Source of the DNA: Candidatus Altimarinota bacterium
Lineage (GTDB): Bacteria > Cyanobacteriota > Cyanobacteriia > Cyanobacteriales > Microcystaceae
Direction of reading: 5' to 3'
Assembly: GCA_012031035.1 (NCBI GenBank)
Contig: JAAUUT010000023.1
Coordinates: 1 to 52,947 of the forward strand
Length of the DNA stretch: 52,947 nucleotides
Part shown: positions 1 through 10,683 of the stretch, piece after piece
Position numbering within the stretch: position 1 is the stretch's first letter
How the letters are laid out: every line of letters begins with the position of its first letter
Notes under the pieces: generated by a model
The model's input: only the letters and a program-made list of their open reading frames with translations
Told to the model about the DNA's origin: nothing
Databases searched by the model: none
Translations under genes and position numbers: made by a program

Positions 1-12
1 TATAATGATAAC
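1..12. promoter_or_regulatory. possible partial Fur box at window edge
   Basis: The first twelve bases read TATAATGATAAC and carry an uninterrupted ATAATGATAA, which matches the left half of the classical 19-base Fur box. The right half does not continue recognisably. It precedes an iron-siderophore binding-protein gene, so iron control would make sense, but the site is cut by the window edge and short AT-rich matches arise by chance. Confidence 0.25.
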
Positions 13-148
13 TAAGCTCTACAAACAGTTATTCGCTCGTAAAATCTTCAGATTTTTGCCTTGGGAATCGCATCAGATTAGGATTCAAGCAGAATAAGCT
101 TTATACAATTTTCGGAGATGTCTAATAGATAATCTAAGTAATGCACTG

Positions 149-892
149 GTGTTAGGCGTTCATCCCATTGGCAGCGCTACAGATTATCAAATCGATGAAT
201 TTCCTAGTTATTTAACGGATAAAATTGATGGACTCGAAAACATAGGAAATAGCGAACAGCCTAACCTAGAAAGATTGTTACTTCTAAAACCCGATCTAAT
301 TTTAGGTTTGAATCGTCCTCATGGCTCGGTTTATCCACTGCTCTCAAAAATTGCTCCAACTGCACTATATGATTGGAAAAGCGATGAAACTTGGCAAGAT
401 CAATTCAATTTTGTCGCTGATGTACTAGGAAAACAAGAAGCTGCTCAAAAAGCTTGGGATCGATACTATCAAAGAATTGAAGAACTGAAACTTGCTTTGG
501 GCGATCGCTATCAAAATAAAACCATTTCCTTTGTCTATTATTACTATGGTCGCTTGGGAAGCGAAACAAAAAACTCATTCATCGGGTCTATTCTCAATGA
601 TGTAGGGTTACAACGTCCTCCGTCGCAAGATGTTGTCGTTCCTTATGGTTCTATTGATTTTTCTGAAGAAGCATTAGAGAAAGCGGATGGTGATTTTCTG
701 TTCGTAACCACCTTCACAGATAATGATGAAAAAAATCTTCAACAACTTCTACAAAAACCGCTTTGGAAACAACTCAAGGCAGTTCGACAAAATCGCGTGT
801 ATTTTGTCGATAACTTTACCTGGGTAGGTTGGAATTTATTTGCTGCTGATGCAGCGATCGATGACCTCTTTAAGTATTTAGTTTCTCGTTGA
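149..892 (+). pseudogene. iron-siderophore ABC transporter substrate-binding protein, N-terminus missing
   Basis: This is a FecB/FhuD-type periplasmic binding protein, which captures a ferric siderophore for an ABC importer. Support comes from the opening LGVHPIG, the segment LLLKPDLILG, and the C-terminal pattern LWKQLKAVRQNRVYFVD near residues 208-225, all typical of this family. Only 247 residues are open, starting at a GTG inside the first conserved strand. Family members usually have 300 or more residues with a signal peptide or lipobox, and neither is present. The frame extends upstream only to a stop at 95-97, and no other frame supplies the missing domain start. It is therefore either a decayed gene or one broken by an upstream indel. 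It may once have served the siderophore locus at the other end of the window, but that is inference. Confidence 0.7.
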
Positions 893-1036
893 GTTAAAAG
901 ATACTAAGCCTTCTGTCCCTGAGTAAAAATTTGTAATCGGGAGCGATCGCACGATCGCAGATTGAAAACTCAACGATCGACAGACGATCTTAGTTTTAAG
1001 CTTACAGTAAGCTAGAATTTTACTACCAAGAAAACT

Positions 1037-3319
1037 ATGTCTTGGATTTCTTTTTGCGATCGCCTAGAAGAATTGCCATTAATTCTGGCAGGGCCAAACT
1101 TGCAGCAGACCTCATCAGAATCGGTGACAGTTTGGGTTGCGTTCAAAGAATCTTGTCGCGTCACCCTGCAAGTTTATGAAACTGCCAACAACGGCAAGGA
1201 TATCGCTCGCTTGGTACTTGTGGGAGAACAAACGACTGTTGCCCTCGGTCAATCCCTGCACGTCGTTGCCGTAACCGCTCAATTTTCTTCGGGCAATCGC
1301 TTGCATTGCGGTCAAATTTATGCTTATGACCTGAGTTTGCAACCTTGTCATAGTTCGAGCAATTGCCAAACCTTAGCCCAAGCTTTAACGTCTCCTAGTT
1401 TTCCTCTCGTCCCGATTAGCTATTTTTCGCATCAACTCCCGACGTTTTCCTTACCGCCGGAAGACCTCAATCGAGTGCGACTCGTACATGGGTCTTGTCG
1501 CAAGTTACACGGGAAAGGATACGATACGTTGCCTATTTTAGATAGTTTAATCGAAAAAGATGCAGCCTTGCCCGATAATCGACCCCATCAAGTTTTCTTA
1601 ACGGGCGATCAAATCTATGGCGATGATGTTGCCGATCCCTTGCTGTGGGCGCTTACTGAAGTTGGCGATCGCTTGCTCGGTTGGGAAGAGAAGTTACCCT
1701 TATTACCCTCCACAACCAACGCGACTCATCTGACCCCAAAACAGATGAAACCAGGACAACGCAGTCAAATTGCCTGCCAACAAGCCGGATTGACAGCAGG
1801 CATTCGCCACAAAGCAGAATATGCCAAAAGTCATTTATTCGGTTTGGGGGAATATTACGCAATTTACCTATTTACCTGGTCGCAAGTTTTTTGGTCGCAG
1901 CCTTTTCCCAAAGGACGCGAAATTTGTGAAGACAAAAAAACCGCTAAACGATGGGATGAAGAATTAAAAGACTTACAACAGTTTGCTAGTACGGTTTGGA
2001 AAGTACGACGCGCCCTTGCCAATATTCCTACCTACACCATCTTCGACGATCATGATGTTAGCGACGACTGGAACTTAAATGAAGCTTGGTGTTTGCGGGT
2101 ACTGGGCAAACCTTTAGGGCGGCGCGTCGTCCGCAATGCTTTACTAGCTTATGCTATTTTTCAAGGCTGGGGAAATACGCCAGAACAATTTCAAGAGGGG
2201 CAATCGGGCGCTAAACTGCTAAAAGCAGCTAGGGATTGGTCGGTATCGGCGGGAGAAGATGAAAAAGCTGGGGAGGCGATCGCGCGTTATTTAGGTTTAC
2301 CCGAATCCGATCCCTCGACAGGTCTTCCTAAAATGCGTTTGGATAGAGATGTTTGGATTTTGGATCGTTCCCCAGAAGCGCTGACTTGGCATTATACGAT
2401 AAGACAAGCGAATTATGAGGTTATTGTTTTAGATACTCGTACTTGGCGAGGCTACCCCAAACATGGCAATGCGATCTCGCCGCCTATGTTACTCTGTCCG
2501 AGTGCGTTTGAGCGACAATTGCGATCGCCATTACAGGAAACCGACAAATCGAAAATTGAAGCAACTTTAGTCATTGCACCGACGAATATTTTTAGCTTAA
2601 AGGCGATCGATTGGATTCAAAAGTGGCAATTAAAGCAAGGAAAGGTTTTCAATTCTGATGTCGGAGACGGTTGGAATATCAATCATGCTGCGAAAGCAGA
2701 GTTATTAGCCACACTTTTTGAGAAGCGCGATCGCATTATCGTTCTTTCTGGTGACATTCATTACAGTGCAGCGATTCGTCTCGATTATTGGTCGCATCTT
2801 ACCAACAAATCGCATCTTTTAATCCAATTAACGACAAGCGCTTTGAAAAATTCTGAGTTGATGACTCAATTGATTCATACTAAACTTAAATCCTTTTTAT
2901 TCCCAGAACGCAAGCGCTACTGGATTGGTTCGATCGATCCACCCGATGAGAAAGAAGTTAAAAAACTTGAAGATGAAGATCGTTCTTTATCCGATTGGGA
3001 ATGTCGTCTTCAATGGATTCATCGTCAACCTTTACAGCTTCCTCAATGGGGGAAAAATCTTTCGTGGTTAAAGGAGCAAAAGCGATCGACGCTTTGGCAC
3101 TGGCTGCTAAATTTGGTTCAATGGCTGTGGCAAAATCGCTGGTTTCAAGATGGCAAAGAAGTCGTTGGTTTGAATAATTTAGGCTATATCCAGTTTATTT
3201 GGTCTGACAATCCGAGCGATCGCGCAGTCATTCAAGATAACTATTGGTATACTTCTTGGGGTCGTCCTCGTATTGCTTTGAGCCGATTTAAAGTTTTATT
3301 TAAGGAAATTGGGGATTAA
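1037..3319 (+). CDS. PhoD-like metallophosphatase family protein
   Basis: A 760-residue protein related to the PhoD alkaline phosphatase/phosphodiesterase family. Metal-site motifs appear in the expected order: a GSCRK motif near residue 150, TGDQIYGDD near 188, IFDDHDVSDDW near 334, and LSGDIHY near 570. The first 140 residues look like the N-terminal beta domain found in PhoD relatives. No convincing signal peptide or Tat motif is visible at the chosen ATG, so the location is uncertain. The length exceeds classical PhoD (about 500-580 residues) because of extra segments between the motifs and at the C-terminus. It stands alone and converges on glgP. Substrate is not predictable; phosphate monoesters or diesters are the family norm. 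Confidence 0.85.
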   Translation: MSWISFCDRLEELPLILAGPNLQQTSSESVTVWVAFKESCRVTLQVYETANNGKDIARLVLVGEQTTVALGQSLHVVAVTAQFSSGNRLHCGQIYAYDLSLQPCHSSSNCQTLAQALTSPSFPLVPISYFSHQLPTFSLPPEDLNRVRLVHGSCRKLHGKGYDTLPILDSLIEKDAALPDNRPHQVFLTGDQIYGDDVADPLLWALTEVGDRLLGWEEKLPLLPSTTNATHLTPKQMKPGQRSQIACQQAGLTAGIRHKAEYAKSHLFGLGEYYAIYLFTWSQVFWSQPFPKGREICEDKKTAKRWDEELKDLQQFASTVWKVRRALANIPTYTIFDDHDVSDDWNLNEAWCLRVLGKPLGRRVVRNALLAYAIFQGWGNTPEQFQEGQSGAKLLKAARDWSVSAGEDEKAGEAIARYLGLPESDPSTGLPKMRLDRDVWILDRSPEALTWHYTIRQANYEVIVLDTRTWRGYPKHGNAISPPMLLCPSAFERQLRSPLQETDKSKIEATLVIAPTNIFSLKAIDWIQKWQLKQGKVFNSDVGDGWNINHAAKAELLATLFEKRDRIIVLSGDIHYSAAIRLDYWSHLTNKSHLLIQLTTSALKNSELMTQLIHTKLKSFLFPERKRYWIGSIDPPDEKEVKKLEDEDRSLSDWECRLQWIHRQPLQLPQWGKNLSWLKEQKRSTLWHWLLNLVQWLWQNRWFQDGKEVVGLNNLGYIQFIWSDNPSDRAVIQDNYWYTSWGRPRIALSRFKVLFKEIGD

Positions 3320-3490
3320 GCAACAGCGATCGGCAAACAGTTGTCGGTAGAGACGAGGCGGGCTTTATATCGCGTCTGGGAAGGAAGTCGGAAGTTGTTC
3401 GTCAAGATAATACTGATAACTAAAAAAGGGATTTTCCCCTATAAGTTATATCAATAATTAGATTAAATTCCCGCTCGACCTCAAACCCTT

Positions 3491-3513
3491 CCCCTCTCTT
3501 CCAAGGAGAGGGG
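3491..3513. terminator. hairpin between convergent phoD-like gene and glgP
   Basis: A perfect 8-base inverted repeat (CCCCTCTC / GAGAGGGG) with a 7-base loop lies 12 bases past the glgP stop and about 170 bases past the phosphatase stop. There is no long T-tract. Similar CCCTCTC...GAGAGGG hairpins are dispersed in many cyanobacterial genomes, so it could be a repeat rather than a dedicated terminator. Confidence 0.4.
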
Positions 3514-3525
3514 AGCAGATCGAAC

Positions 3526-6051
3526 TTAGGAGTTTAGATCGATCGCAATGGGTTTGACTTCCCAAATTTCCTTGCAATATTCGCGAATGGTGCGATCGCT
3601 AGAAAACTTACCCATGCGGGCTGCATTGAGGATTGACATTTGCGTCCATTTATGAGTATCGCGATAGGTTTGAGAAACTTTCTCCTGACAGTCAGAATAA
3701 GCTTGATAGTCAGCAAGAAGCATATAGGGATCGCTGTAGAGAAGCGAATCTACAATGGGTTTGAACAAATCGCGATCCCCGTGACTGAAATAACCGCCTT
3801 CTATGCGATCGATAACGCCTTTGAGGTCGGCATTATTTTCGTAGTAATGTTTGGGGTTGTATCCGTCAGCTTTGAGCGCATAAACCTGTTCGGCGGTTAA
3901 GCCAAACAGGAAGAAATTTTCTGCGCCTGCTTCTTCGCGGATTTCAATGTTAGCGCCATCGAGCGTCCCAATTGTCAGCGCCCCATTCATGGCAAATTTC
4001 ATGTTGCCAGTTCCCGATGCTTCTTTCCCTGCGGTCGAAACTTGCTCGGATAAATCGGCGGCTGGGTAAATGCGATGTCCCAAAGAAACGCTAAAGTTGG
4101 GCAAGAAAACAACTTTGATGCGACCCCGCACGTCTGGGTCTTTGTTTACCACTTCTCCAACCGCGTTGACGAGCTTGATAATCAACTTAGCCATAAAGTA
4201 GCCTGGGGCTGCCTTCCCGCCAAAAATAAAGGTTCTTGGTAGAACGTCGATACTGGGATTTTGCTTGATGCGGTTGTAGAGGCTGATAATATGCAGCACG
4301 GCTAAATGCTGGCGCTTGTATTCGTGGATGCGCTTGACTTGTACGTCAAAGAGCGAATTGATATCTACCTCAAGCCCTTTAACTTTGAGGATGTAGGCGG
4401 CGAGGGAGCGCTTATTGTCTTGTTTAATTTCTCGCCAGCGATCGCAAAATTCGCTATCATCGATAAACTTCTCGATGCTTCTCATTTCATCGAGATCTTT
4501 AAGCCAGCGATCGCCAATTTTTTCGCTAATCAAGTTAGACAGCTTGGGATTGCTCAACAAAATCCATCGGCGCGGCGTAACTCCGTTAGTTTTGTTAAAA
4601 AACTTCTCCGGCCAGAGTTTGGCAAAATCTTTAAGAGTATCTTTTTTAAGTAAGTCGGTATGCAGTGCCGCAACGCCATTGATTGCATGACTTCCCACAC
4701 AAGCTAAATGAGCCATGCGAATCTGCTTGCGCTCTCCTTCCTCAATCAACGAGAGACGACCGAGCAATTCGTCATCGCCTGGGAACCAAGTCCGCACGTC
4801 CTCAAGAAAACGATGGTTGATTTCGTAGATAATTTCGAGATGTCTGGGAAGGAGTTTGCCAAATAGATCCACCGACCAACGTTCTAGCGCTTCTGGCATC
4901 AAAGTATGGTTGGTGTAAGCAAAGGTTTTTTGGGTAATTTTCCAAGCCGTTTCCCAATAATAGCCGTATTTATCGACTAACAACCGCATGAATTCCGCGA
5001 TCGCAACGGCGGGATGAGTATCATTGAGTTGGATAGCAACCTTATCGTAGAAGTTATCCAAACTCTTGTTAGCGCGTAGGTGATAGCGAATGAGATCCTG
5101 TAGTGAGGCTGAGACAAAGAAATACTGCTGTGCGAGGCGCAATTCTCGTCCTGCGGGGGTGTTGTCGTTGGGATAAAGGACTTTCGAGATCGTCTCTGCA
5201 TCCATTTTCTCGGCGACAGCGCGATCGTATTGTCCGGCATTAAACGCATCAAAATCGAAGTCTTGGCTTGCCTCAGCCTTCCACAGACGCAAGGGATTGA
5301 CGGTATTGGTTTGATATCCCGGTACGGGGGTATCGTGGGGAATGGCGATAATTTTGCGCTCTGGAATCCAAACTACTTTGTCATAGCCTCTCTCATCGTG
5401 GAAAATTTCTGTATGTCCTCCTAAGAGGATCTCGACGGTTTCATCTGGACGAGCGAGTTCCCACGGATTGCCAAAACGCAGCCAGTTATCGGGGACTTCT
5501 ACTTGCCAGCCATCTTGAATTTTTTGATGAAAAATACCGAATTCGTAGCGAATGCCATAACCGATGGTGGGAATTTCCAACGAGGCGAGGGAATCCAGAA
5601 AACAAGCGGCTAGCCGTCCCAAACCGCCATTGCCCAAACCTGGGTCGGGTTCTTGTTCGAGTAACTCATCGAAGTTAATTCCTAACTCTTCAACGACTTG
5701 GCGCATTTTGTCATAGAGTCCCATATTGATGAGATTATTCCCCAAATGGCGACCCATGAGAAACTCGGCGGAGAGATAGCAAACTAATTTTGGCTGTTTA
5801 CTTTTATACGTTTCAACCGTTTTGAGAAAGCGCTGCAAAATGCGATCGCGCACGGTATAAGCAACCGCTACATAATAATCATAGAGACTTGCTTCTGCTT
5901 TACCGATTCCTTGCAAATAGAAAAGATTATCGAGAAAAGCACGTTTGAGCGTTTCTATACCCATCCCCGTGCGGTCGTCTTCTATTTGTATCTTGGTAGA
6001 GTCTGCTAAAACCCCATCAACTTCTGAAATGTAAGATTTCTCCATAGTCAT
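3526..6051 (-). CDS. glgP: glycogen phosphorylase
   Basis: Releases glucose-1-phosphate from the non-reducing ends of glycogen, using pyridoxal phosphate. The 841-residue length is standard for the glycogen/starch/alpha-glucan phosphorylase family. The PLP-lysine signature EASGTGNMKF lies near residues 678-688, and the active-site-region motifs EPDPGLGNGGLGRLAACFLD and YGIRYEFGIF are intact. The ATG start is supported by the conserved N-terminal segment that follows. The gene is monocistronic, convergent with the PhoD-like gene, and separated from the next gene by about 360 bases. No frameshift interrupts its 2.5 kb, in contrast to several accessory genes in this window. Confidence 0.97.
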   Translation of the reverse strand: MTMEKSYISEVDGVLADSTKIQIEDDRTGMGIETLKRAFLDNLFYLQGIGKAEASLYDYYVAVAYTVRDRILQRFLKTVETYKSKQPKLVCYLSAEFLMGRHLGNNLINMGLYDKMRQVVEELGINFDELLEQEPDPGLGNGGLGRLAACFLDSLASLEIPTIGYGIRYEFGIFHQKIQDGWQVEVPDNWLRFGNPWELARPDETVEILLGGHTEIFHDERGYDKVVWIPERKIIAIPHDTPVPGYQTNTVNPLRLWKAEASQDFDFDAFNAGQYDRAVAEKMDAETISKVLYPNDNTPAGRELRLAQQYFFVSASLQDLIRYHLRANKSLDNFYDKVAIQLNDTHPAVAIAEFMRLLVDKYGYYWETAWKITQKTFAYTNHTLMPEALERWSVDLFGKLLPRHLEIIYEINHRFLEDVRTWFPGDDELLGRLSLIEEGERKQIRMAHLACVGSHAINGVAALHTDLLKKDTLKDFAKLWPEKFFNKTNGVTPRRWILLSNPKLSNLISEKIGDRWLKDLDEMRSIEKFIDDSEFCDRWREIKQDNKRSLAAYILKVKGLEVDINSLFDVQVKRIHEYKRQHLAVLHIISLYNRIKQNPSIDVLPRTFIFGGKAAPGYFMAKLIIKLVNAVGEVVNKDPDVRGRIKVVFLPNFSVSLGHRIYPAADLSEQVSTAGKEASGTGNMKFAMNGALTIGTLDGANIEIREEAGAENFFLFGLTAEQVYALKADGYNPKHYYENNADLKGVIDRIEGGYFSHGDRDLFKPIVDSLLYSDPYMLLADYQAYSDCQEKVSQTYRDTHKWTQMSILNAARMGKFSSDRTIREYCKEIWEVKPIAIDLNS

Positions 6052-6204
6052 TCGTTCTTTAAAATAATGCCAGTGCCCTGTCTGAAAAAATCAGAAGATA
6101 ATCGACAGCATAAACGATAAATCCTCTAGGTGGGGTTCATCCTTTACGCTTTCTTTATAACCAAATGTACTCTTAGGCGCGATCGCATCCTATATTCAAA
6201 TTCT

Positions 6205-6348
6205 TTACGCTTTATCCGATTTTTTATTTCTATTTTGTTTAATAATTGCTTCAGCTTCGTCAATAGGCGTATCGTTGCGAAAATGAATCGCGTTTTCAGA
6301 CGGACGAGAAAATAATTCCTCTAAAGCCTCTAGATCGCCTCTAATTAG
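6205..6348 (-). pseudogene. 47-codon open remnant without a start codon
   Basis: Between glgP and the pentapeptide gene the minus strand has a stop-free frame whose residues look coding (LEALEELFSRP, then AIHFRNDTPIDEAEAIIK, then a lysine-rich end before TAA). It follows directly on an in-frame TAG and has no ATG, GTG or TTG near its beginning. The composition is unlike random AT-rich DNA. It is probably the tail of a lost small gene; no family can be named. The rest of the 6052-6413 gap is AT-rich and shows only copies of an ATAATTCAT-type repeat near 6383-6415. Confidence 0.3.
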
Positions 6349-6413
6349 CTAAAACATATTCTTTTAACTTTGTACGAGACATTTCATAATTCATAATTTA
6401 TCATTCATAATTT

Positions 6414-7022
6414 TTATAAAGATGTTCCCTCAATGCAAGCGCCTTCTAAAATCGTTCCATCGCATACCGCTTGTTCGACTTGAGCGCACAACAAATTCGC
6501 TTTTGTTAAATTCGTACCTCGTAAAATCGCACCGTTTAGGTTTGCTTCTTCTAAATCAGCTTGTAAAAGATCTGCTCCCGATAAATTAGTATTACTCAGA
6601 TCTGCCCCATCTAGCTTAGCGCCTATCAGCGTCGCTCCCCGCAAATCTGCGCCTCGAAAATCCGCGCCGCTTAAGTCTAGGTAATTGAGGATAGCGCCGC
6701 CAAGAAACGCTCCTGCAAAGCTAATTTGAATCGAGCGCACGTCTAAGAGAATTGCGCCTCTCATGTCAGCATTGCGACAATCGGCTCCCGTTAAATCGGC
6801 TCCCGTTAAGTCTGCGCCTCGCAGGTTAGCCCGTAAGGTTGCGCCTTGTAAATTAGCTCCCGTGAGCGTAGCACCGGTTAAATTGGCTTGGGATAAATCG
6901 ACATTGGCTAATTGTGCGCCTGCTAAATCGACTCCCGCGAGGTTAGCATGGACGAGGTTTTTTAGTTTACCCTGACGGATAGCGGTTATGTCTAAAGTTA
7001 GGCGATCGCTCATTACTGACAA
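6414..7022 (-). CDS. pentapeptide repeat protein
   Basis: A 202-residue protein made almost entirely of A(D/N)LXX pentapeptides, for example ANLAGVDLAGAQLANVDLS, from about residue 24 to 195. Such sequences fold into a right-handed quadrilateral beta-helix. Cyanobacteria carry many of these proteins, mostly of unknown function and cytoplasmic or thylakoid-lumenal. No signal peptide is seen, so a cytoplasmic location is inferred. One stretch near residues 85-105 departs from the five-residue register, which may mark a turn or loop between two helical blocks. It lies 59 bases downstream of the DICT/HD gene on the same strand and could be co-transcribed with it. Confidence 0.9.
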   Translation of the reverse strand: MSVMSDRLTLDITAIRQGKLKNLVHANLAGVDLAGAQLANVDLSQANLTGATLTGANLQGATLRANLRGADLTGADLTGADCRNADMRGAILLDVRSIQISFAGAFLGGAILNYLDLSGADFRGADLRGATLIGAKLDGADLSNTNLSGADLLQADLEEANLNGAILRGTNLTKANLLCAQVEQAVCDGTILEGACIEGTSL

Positions 7023-7081
7023 CTACTTTAAATTTTGCATCTTTACAATGTCTAATTTCACACGAAAAGCGATCGAGCGAG

Positions 7082-8494
7082 TCATCTTACTGCTTCTGTT
7101 TTAGCAGTATCGGGTTTCGTTACTTCTTCTAACCAAACAATAGGAATTTGACTGGGACGACTGGGTAATTGCATCATTCCGATTTCCGCAAGGCGAATTA
7201 CCGTCGTCAAGGATTCTACTAAAGCAGGATCGAAACGAGTCCCGCTAGCTTCTCGACATTTTTCTAAAGCTTCCGTTATACTCAAAGCTGCCCGTTCTCC
7301 CCTCGGCTGAGTCAGTTTTTGAAATTCTGCTACTAAACCCAAAATTCTTGCTTCTAGGGGGATTTCTTCGCCTCTTAATCCATCTGGTTTGCCGCTACCA
7401 TCCCAATGTTCTAGATGATGTAAGATAATGTTGGTTACGGGAGTGAGTTCGGGCATTGTAGATAATAGTTTAGCTCCCAGTGAAGCGCGATCGCGCCAAA
7501 AAGCTAAACTTGCGTCATCTAACCGATTGGAAGTGTGGGTAAAGACTTCTATAGGGGCTTCTGCTAAACCGATACGAAATAGCAGTCCCGCCAGTCGCAA
7601 TCGTCTTAGTTTAAGCGTTGGTAACTCAAGAATTTGTCCGACGGTTTCTGCTAAAGCCGATACTTGAAGCGAGGCGACGGGATTATCTTTATCTCTTTCG
7701 TCTACTCGTTGCGCCATCCTCAGAAATGCCTGTAATTTATTAGCAGATAAATTTCGATTCAGTTTTAGGGCTTGTCCTTCCAATTCTGCTAACTCGCGCG
7801 TCTGACGGTTAACGGTGACTAATTGTTGTTGGCTGGTCTGCAAGTAGGTTACGATACGAGCGACAACGCCTGTAAGATCGATTGTCATATCTCCAGGAGT
7901 TGCAGCAATTTTTTCTTGCAATTGAACGAGGCGATCGCATAATGAATTATCGTAGGAGCACATCCGTTCGATGAGAATTGTGGCGGCTTTCTCGACTAAA
8001 ATGCGATCGAATGTCCATAATCCATAAAACTTTCTCTCGGTATCGGTTTTCGGCTGGCTATCCGCGCGGTATTCTTCTTCAGAAAGTTCGTGACACAGCA
8101 CCATTGCTGCATAGTTGGGGGCGAGAATAATTAAATTCCACTCGTTAACTAAGCTATCGGTTTCGTTTAAATGCACCAGAGATACATTCTCTTCTTGTCC
8201 GGTTTTGTGAGTCGCAAAACCACTATCCGCCACGGCAGCGATCGCAATATGATTAGAATGTTGTGCGATATCAAAATAGCGATCGGCTTCTTGTAAATAC
8301 CATTTACCTTGCTGAAACGTTACGAGGACTAGTGGTTTCTGGTCGGTTACTCGACTGCTAGCCTGCAAGATATGATCTTCTAGGGCATGACACAGAGCAA
8401 CCAACGTATTCTTAAAATATACGCCGTAGCTAGGAGGAAGTTGACCGTTGGGAAGGTCGGCTTTGAGTTGGTTAAGCGTTGACTCTGGTTGCAT
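7082..8494 (-). CDS. DICT sensory domain plus degenerate HD-GYP-like domain protein
   Basis: A 470-residue regulator-like protein. The N-terminal half (about residues 30-180) resembles the cyanobacterial DICT sensory domain. A linker follows, then an HD-GYP-type region with HHLEHWDGSGKPDG near residue 360 and IPLEARILGL just after it. In active HD-GYP phosphodiesterases the first helix carries HDIGK and the last motif an ADxxDALT; here the equivalent positions read LLFRIGLAE and LVAEFQKLT. Several metal ligands are therefore missing, so cyclic-di-GMP hydrolysis is unlikely and a sensor or binding role is inferred. The family assignment rests on these motifs only. Confidence 0.75.
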   Translation of the reverse strand: MQPESTLNQLKADLPNGQLPPSYGVYFKNTLVALCHALEDHILQASSRVTDQKPLVLVTFQQGKWYLQEADRYFDIAQHSNHIAIAAVADSGFATHKTGQEENVSLVHLNETDSLVNEWNLIILAPNYAAMVLCHELSEEEYRADSQPKTDTERKFYGLWTFDRILVEKAATILIERMCSYDNSLCDRLVQLQEKIAATPGDMTIDLTGVVARIVTYLQTSQQQLVTVNRQTRELAELEGQALKLNRNLSANKLQAFLRMAQRVDERDKDNPVASLQVSALAETVGQILELPTLKLRRLRLAGLLFRIGLAEAPIEVFTHTSNRLDDASLAFWRDRASLGAKLLSTMPELTPVTNIILHHLEHWDGSGKPDGLRGEEIPLEARILGLVAEFQKLTQPRGERAALSITEALEKCREASGTRFDPALVESLTTVIRLAEIGMMQLPSRPSQIPIVWLEEVTKPDTAKTEAVR

Positions 8495-8687
8495 TGTCTA
8501 TGGAATTATCTTAAAAAAATGCGATCGCCTCGCTGCGACTTCTAACTAGCTTAAAATAAAAAAAGCTTATTTGGATGATTAGTTTAATTGGAATTAAGCG
8601 ATCGCGCCTTCAAATTAGTTACTAAATTTAGGCAACAGACCTCGAACAAATCTTTTGCTAATTTCGCATCAGACGTAAATTTCTAAT

Positions 8688-9701
<1,014 letters not shown>

Positions 9702-9724
9702 AAAGTTTCAAAGCTAATCATTTT

Positions 9725-10609
9725 TTAAATTTGCAGCCAAAACGAAAGGTCTCTTTGAATCAAATCCTGTAATCTTAAAATATCTTCGCGATAAAATTCA
9801 ATTAGTTTTTGGCGATCTTCTGCTGATAAGGGAGCTTGCTTTTTATCTTGCGAGTTGAATTTGATTAAACTCTGACGTAAATTTTTTCTAGACTTAGATG
9901 GTAAGATATATTTAGCTATTTTAGCAATAGACGATCTAATAAAATTTGGCTTGCTTAATAGCTCGTTCACTATTTTGTTTTTAGGAATTTGAGCTACTTG
10001 TACTTTCTTAGAAACATTTGCCTGAAATGAATCTTTAACTCCGATGAATTGATAGATGCTTTTCATGAAGTCAAAGGGAGACTGACAAAGATCTTTATAT
10101 AGATAAATTTTAATTTGTTGCTTTCCAAAAGTATTAATATAATGTTTGAGTGGTTCGTAATAAAATCCTTTACGAAGCATAAAAGATTTATGAGCGCTGT
10201 ATTTAATTTGTTCTGACAAACTTCTATATCCAACACAATCGCGAACGTGCATTAAATAATCAGAATAAGCTCGTTCAGCAGGATCGCGTAGTATGGCAAT
10301 CAATTTGGCATTTGGAACATAACGTTGTATGCGATTGGCAGAAGTTTGATAATGAAAAAGATAGTTAGGAGAAGCTTCTCCAATAGCTATTTCATCTTTA
10401 ACATTTTGGAAAAGCAGACAATATTGTTCAAAAGTGCGAGTTTTTTGTTTTTTATCGAGTTCTGGATCGATTGTCTCCCAATCTTTGGCGAGAAAATTCG
10501 TCTCTTTAATCGGACTCATGTAAACTTGGGGATGTTCGTTGAGGTAGTTGTAAATAGAAGTCGTTCCTGCTTTTTGTACGCCCACGATTAAAAAGTTAGG
10601 AAGTTTCAT
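9725..10609 (-). CDS. sulfotransferase family protein
   Basis: Predicted to transfer sulfate from PAPS to an acceptor, probably a carbohydrate or lipid. The 5'-phosphosulfate-binding loop VGVQKAGTTSIYNYL occupies residues 8-22, followed by HPQVYMSPIKETNFL. The 3'-phosphate-binding element ILRDPAERAYSDYLMH lies near residues 106-121. The length of 294 residues fits bacterial and heparan-type sulfotransferases. It sits 23 bases upstream of the frameshifted glycosyltransferase on the same strand, so the two are probably co-transcribed and act on the same surface glycan (inference). The C-terminal third is lysine-rich and AT-rich compared with its neighbours, which may indicate transfer. Confidence 0.9.
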   Translation of the reverse strand: MKLPNFLIVGVQKAGTTSIYNYLNEHPQVYMSPIKETNFLAKDWETIDPELDKKQKTRTFEQYCLLFQNVKDEIAIGEASPNYLFHYQTSANRIQRYVPNAKLIAILRDPAERAYSDYLMHVRDCVGYRSLSEQIKYSAHKSFMLRKGFYYEPLKHYINTFGKQQIKIYLYKDLCQSPFDFMKSIYQFIGVKDSFQANVSKKVQVAQIPKNKIVNELLSKPNFIRSSIAKIAKYILPSKSRKNLRQSLIKFNSQDKKQAPLSAEDRQKLIEFYREDILRLQDLIQRDLSFWLQI

Positions 10610-10683
10610 CGATCACCTCACAAAAGCTCAGCTAACTATTCAGTTTTTCCTATGCTATGCTTACAGCCTAAAAATTTCAACCC

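Noticed and set aside
4306..4653. 115-codon frame antisense to glgP
   Set aside because: It mirrors the codon pattern of the glycogen phosphorylase and has no independent support.
6130..6315. 61-codon plus-strand frame upstream of glgP
   Set aside because: The opposite strand gives a more protein-like reading (6205-6348); this one looks like its shadow.
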